From assembly GCA_026984355.1 (NCBI GenBank), contig JALSSG010000086.1, positions 1-16,358 on the forward strand: 16,358 bases of DNA. Reading direction: 5' to 3'. Every line of letters begins with the position of its first letter. The first letter of the stretch is position 1. The position numbers and the translations under genes were made by a program. The notes beneath the pieces are model-generated. The model was not told the DNA's origin. It made no database searches and saw nothing but the letters and a program-made list of their open reading frames with translations. Positions 15,659 to 16,358 of this stretch are shown here, in pieces. This DNA comes from Hydrogenothermaceae bacterium (GTDB lineage: Bacteria; Aquificota; Aquificia; Aquificales; Hydrogenothermaceae).

Positions 15659-16358
15659 ATGGGACTTATTACAGATATATTTTCATTAGAGGATTTTAAG
15701 GAAACTATACCTTTTACAGCTTTAGGAGCAAGAACCTGCTATAGTGGGGGAGATTTAAATTATCTACTAAATGACCCTAGAGTAGTAAGTAAAAATGATA
15801 GGGCAAAATTTTTATCAAAACTTGGTAATTACAAGCATTTTAGTGTATTTGCGCATTCGTTCTCTTATAAGGATTTATCAGACCTTTCTGAAGAAAAGAT
15901 AAATAGCCATCTTGAGCCTGAATATCTTTCTCTCCCCCACAATACTAAAGCTCAAATTCTTGCAATGAAGATAGCTTCACTGTATTTTAAAGCTCATTAC
16001 AACCCTAAATATCCAACTGTTGTTGGTGTATCTCTTAGACATTACTTAGAAGAGATGCTTTCTATAGATGAAAAAGAATATTTTAAAACCTTTGAAAAAA
16101 TGGCTGAGTACGATGTTCCTGTATCTCCTCTTGGAGAAAAAGAGAACGTAAGTCTTATAGGGCTATTAGATGAATATGATGGTTATGCTGTTTTTTACAT
16201 AGATAACGTTTCAAGAGTAATGACCCATCAACTTGTAAGGCACACTACATTAAATTTTTCACAAAGAAGCCAAAGATATGTAAAAGAAGACGAAAATAAA
16301 ATAATAATTCCTCCTTCTATAAAGGAAAACAGCACCGATATTTCTTCAAACGAAACTG
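15659..16358 (+). CDS. ThyX-like flavin-dependent thymidylate synthase, divergent (C-terminus cut by window edge)
   Basis: Probable relative of ThyX, which methylates dUMP to dTMP with FAD and folate. From the ATG at 15659 the frame is open for 233 codons to the window end. Recognisable ThyX blocks are GARTCYSG (23-30), a KHFSVFAHSFSY block (59-70) where ThyX usually has HxSxxEH, and RHTTLNFSQRSQRY (194-207), which corresponds to the RHRx7S signature with Thr196 instead of the second Arg. About 110 residues between the last two blocks are more than expected. A long ThyX variant with another domain after the window, an inactive paralogue, or a true enzyme are all possible. AAGAG stands 6 bases before the ATG. 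Third gene of the ileS run, 9 bp after the HU/IHF gene. Confidence 0.75.
   Translation, partial: MGLITDIFSLEDFKETIPFTALGARTCYSGGDLNYLLNDPRVVSKNDRAKFLSKLGNYKHFSVFAHSFSYKDLSDLSEEKINSHLEPEYLSLPHNTKAQILAMKIASLYFKAHYNPKYPTVVGVSLRHYLEEMLSIDEKEYFKTFEKMAEYDVPVSPLGEKENVSLIGLLDEYDGYAVFYIDNVSRVMTHQLVRHTTLNFSQRSQRYVKEDENKIIIPPSIKENSTDISSNET

Overview
The window is AT-rich, densely packed bacterial chromosome from a diderm: it has an outer-membrane barrel candidate, a SurA-type periplasmic chaperone, a lipoprotein and GlmU. Lys/Glu/Ile-rich proteins, AGA/AGG/ATA codon preference, a flavin-type thymidylate synthase candidate and the overall gene mix fit a thermophilic Aquificota lineage (Sulfurihydrogenibium/Persephonella-like). 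That assignment is an inference from style, not from a marker gene. I see no rRNA, tRNA, CRISPR array, insertion sequence or other mobile element, and no gene-free stretch over 300 bases.

Layout. (1) 1-3947, minus strand: a tight run glmU > SurA-like PPIase > trpD > outer-membrane beta-barrel protein (cut by the left edge), mostly cell-envelope genes plus one tryptophan gene. (2) 4064-6361, plus strand, divergent from glmU: eno > FtsB/DivIC-like protein > HAD phosphatase, with overlapping ends. (3) 6347-7939, minus strand: the bifunctional NAD(P)HX repair enzyme, convergent with and overlapping the phosphatase by 15 bp. (4) 7940-8332: a regulatory stretch with a perfect 26-bp palindrome, a sigma-54-like -24/-12 element, a strong ribosome binding site, a 23-codon single-helix membrane peptide gene and a rho-independent terminator. 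This is the most unusual part of the window. (5) 8296-11972, minus strand: a co-directional run GGDEF diguanylate cyclase > YggU/DUF167 > DUF815-type AAA+ ATPase > DUF445 membrane protein > short RlmN-like radical SAM enzyme. (6) 12062-12445, minus strand: a cupredoxin-like lipoprotein. (7) 12520-16358, plus strand: ileS > HU/IHF-family protein > a divergent ThyX-like protein cut by the right edge.

Most genes are housekeeping (cell wall precursor, glycolysis, translation, metabolite repair, nucleoid). The interesting material is the microprotein unit at 8154-8332 with its possible upstream activator site, the truncated RlmN paralogue that keeps both methyl-transfer cysteines, the ThyX-like protein with altered signature residues, and the cupredoxin whose copper site looks re-wired. 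Several start codons were moved from the longest possible reading frame to positions with better ribosome binding sites; these choices are stated per gene.
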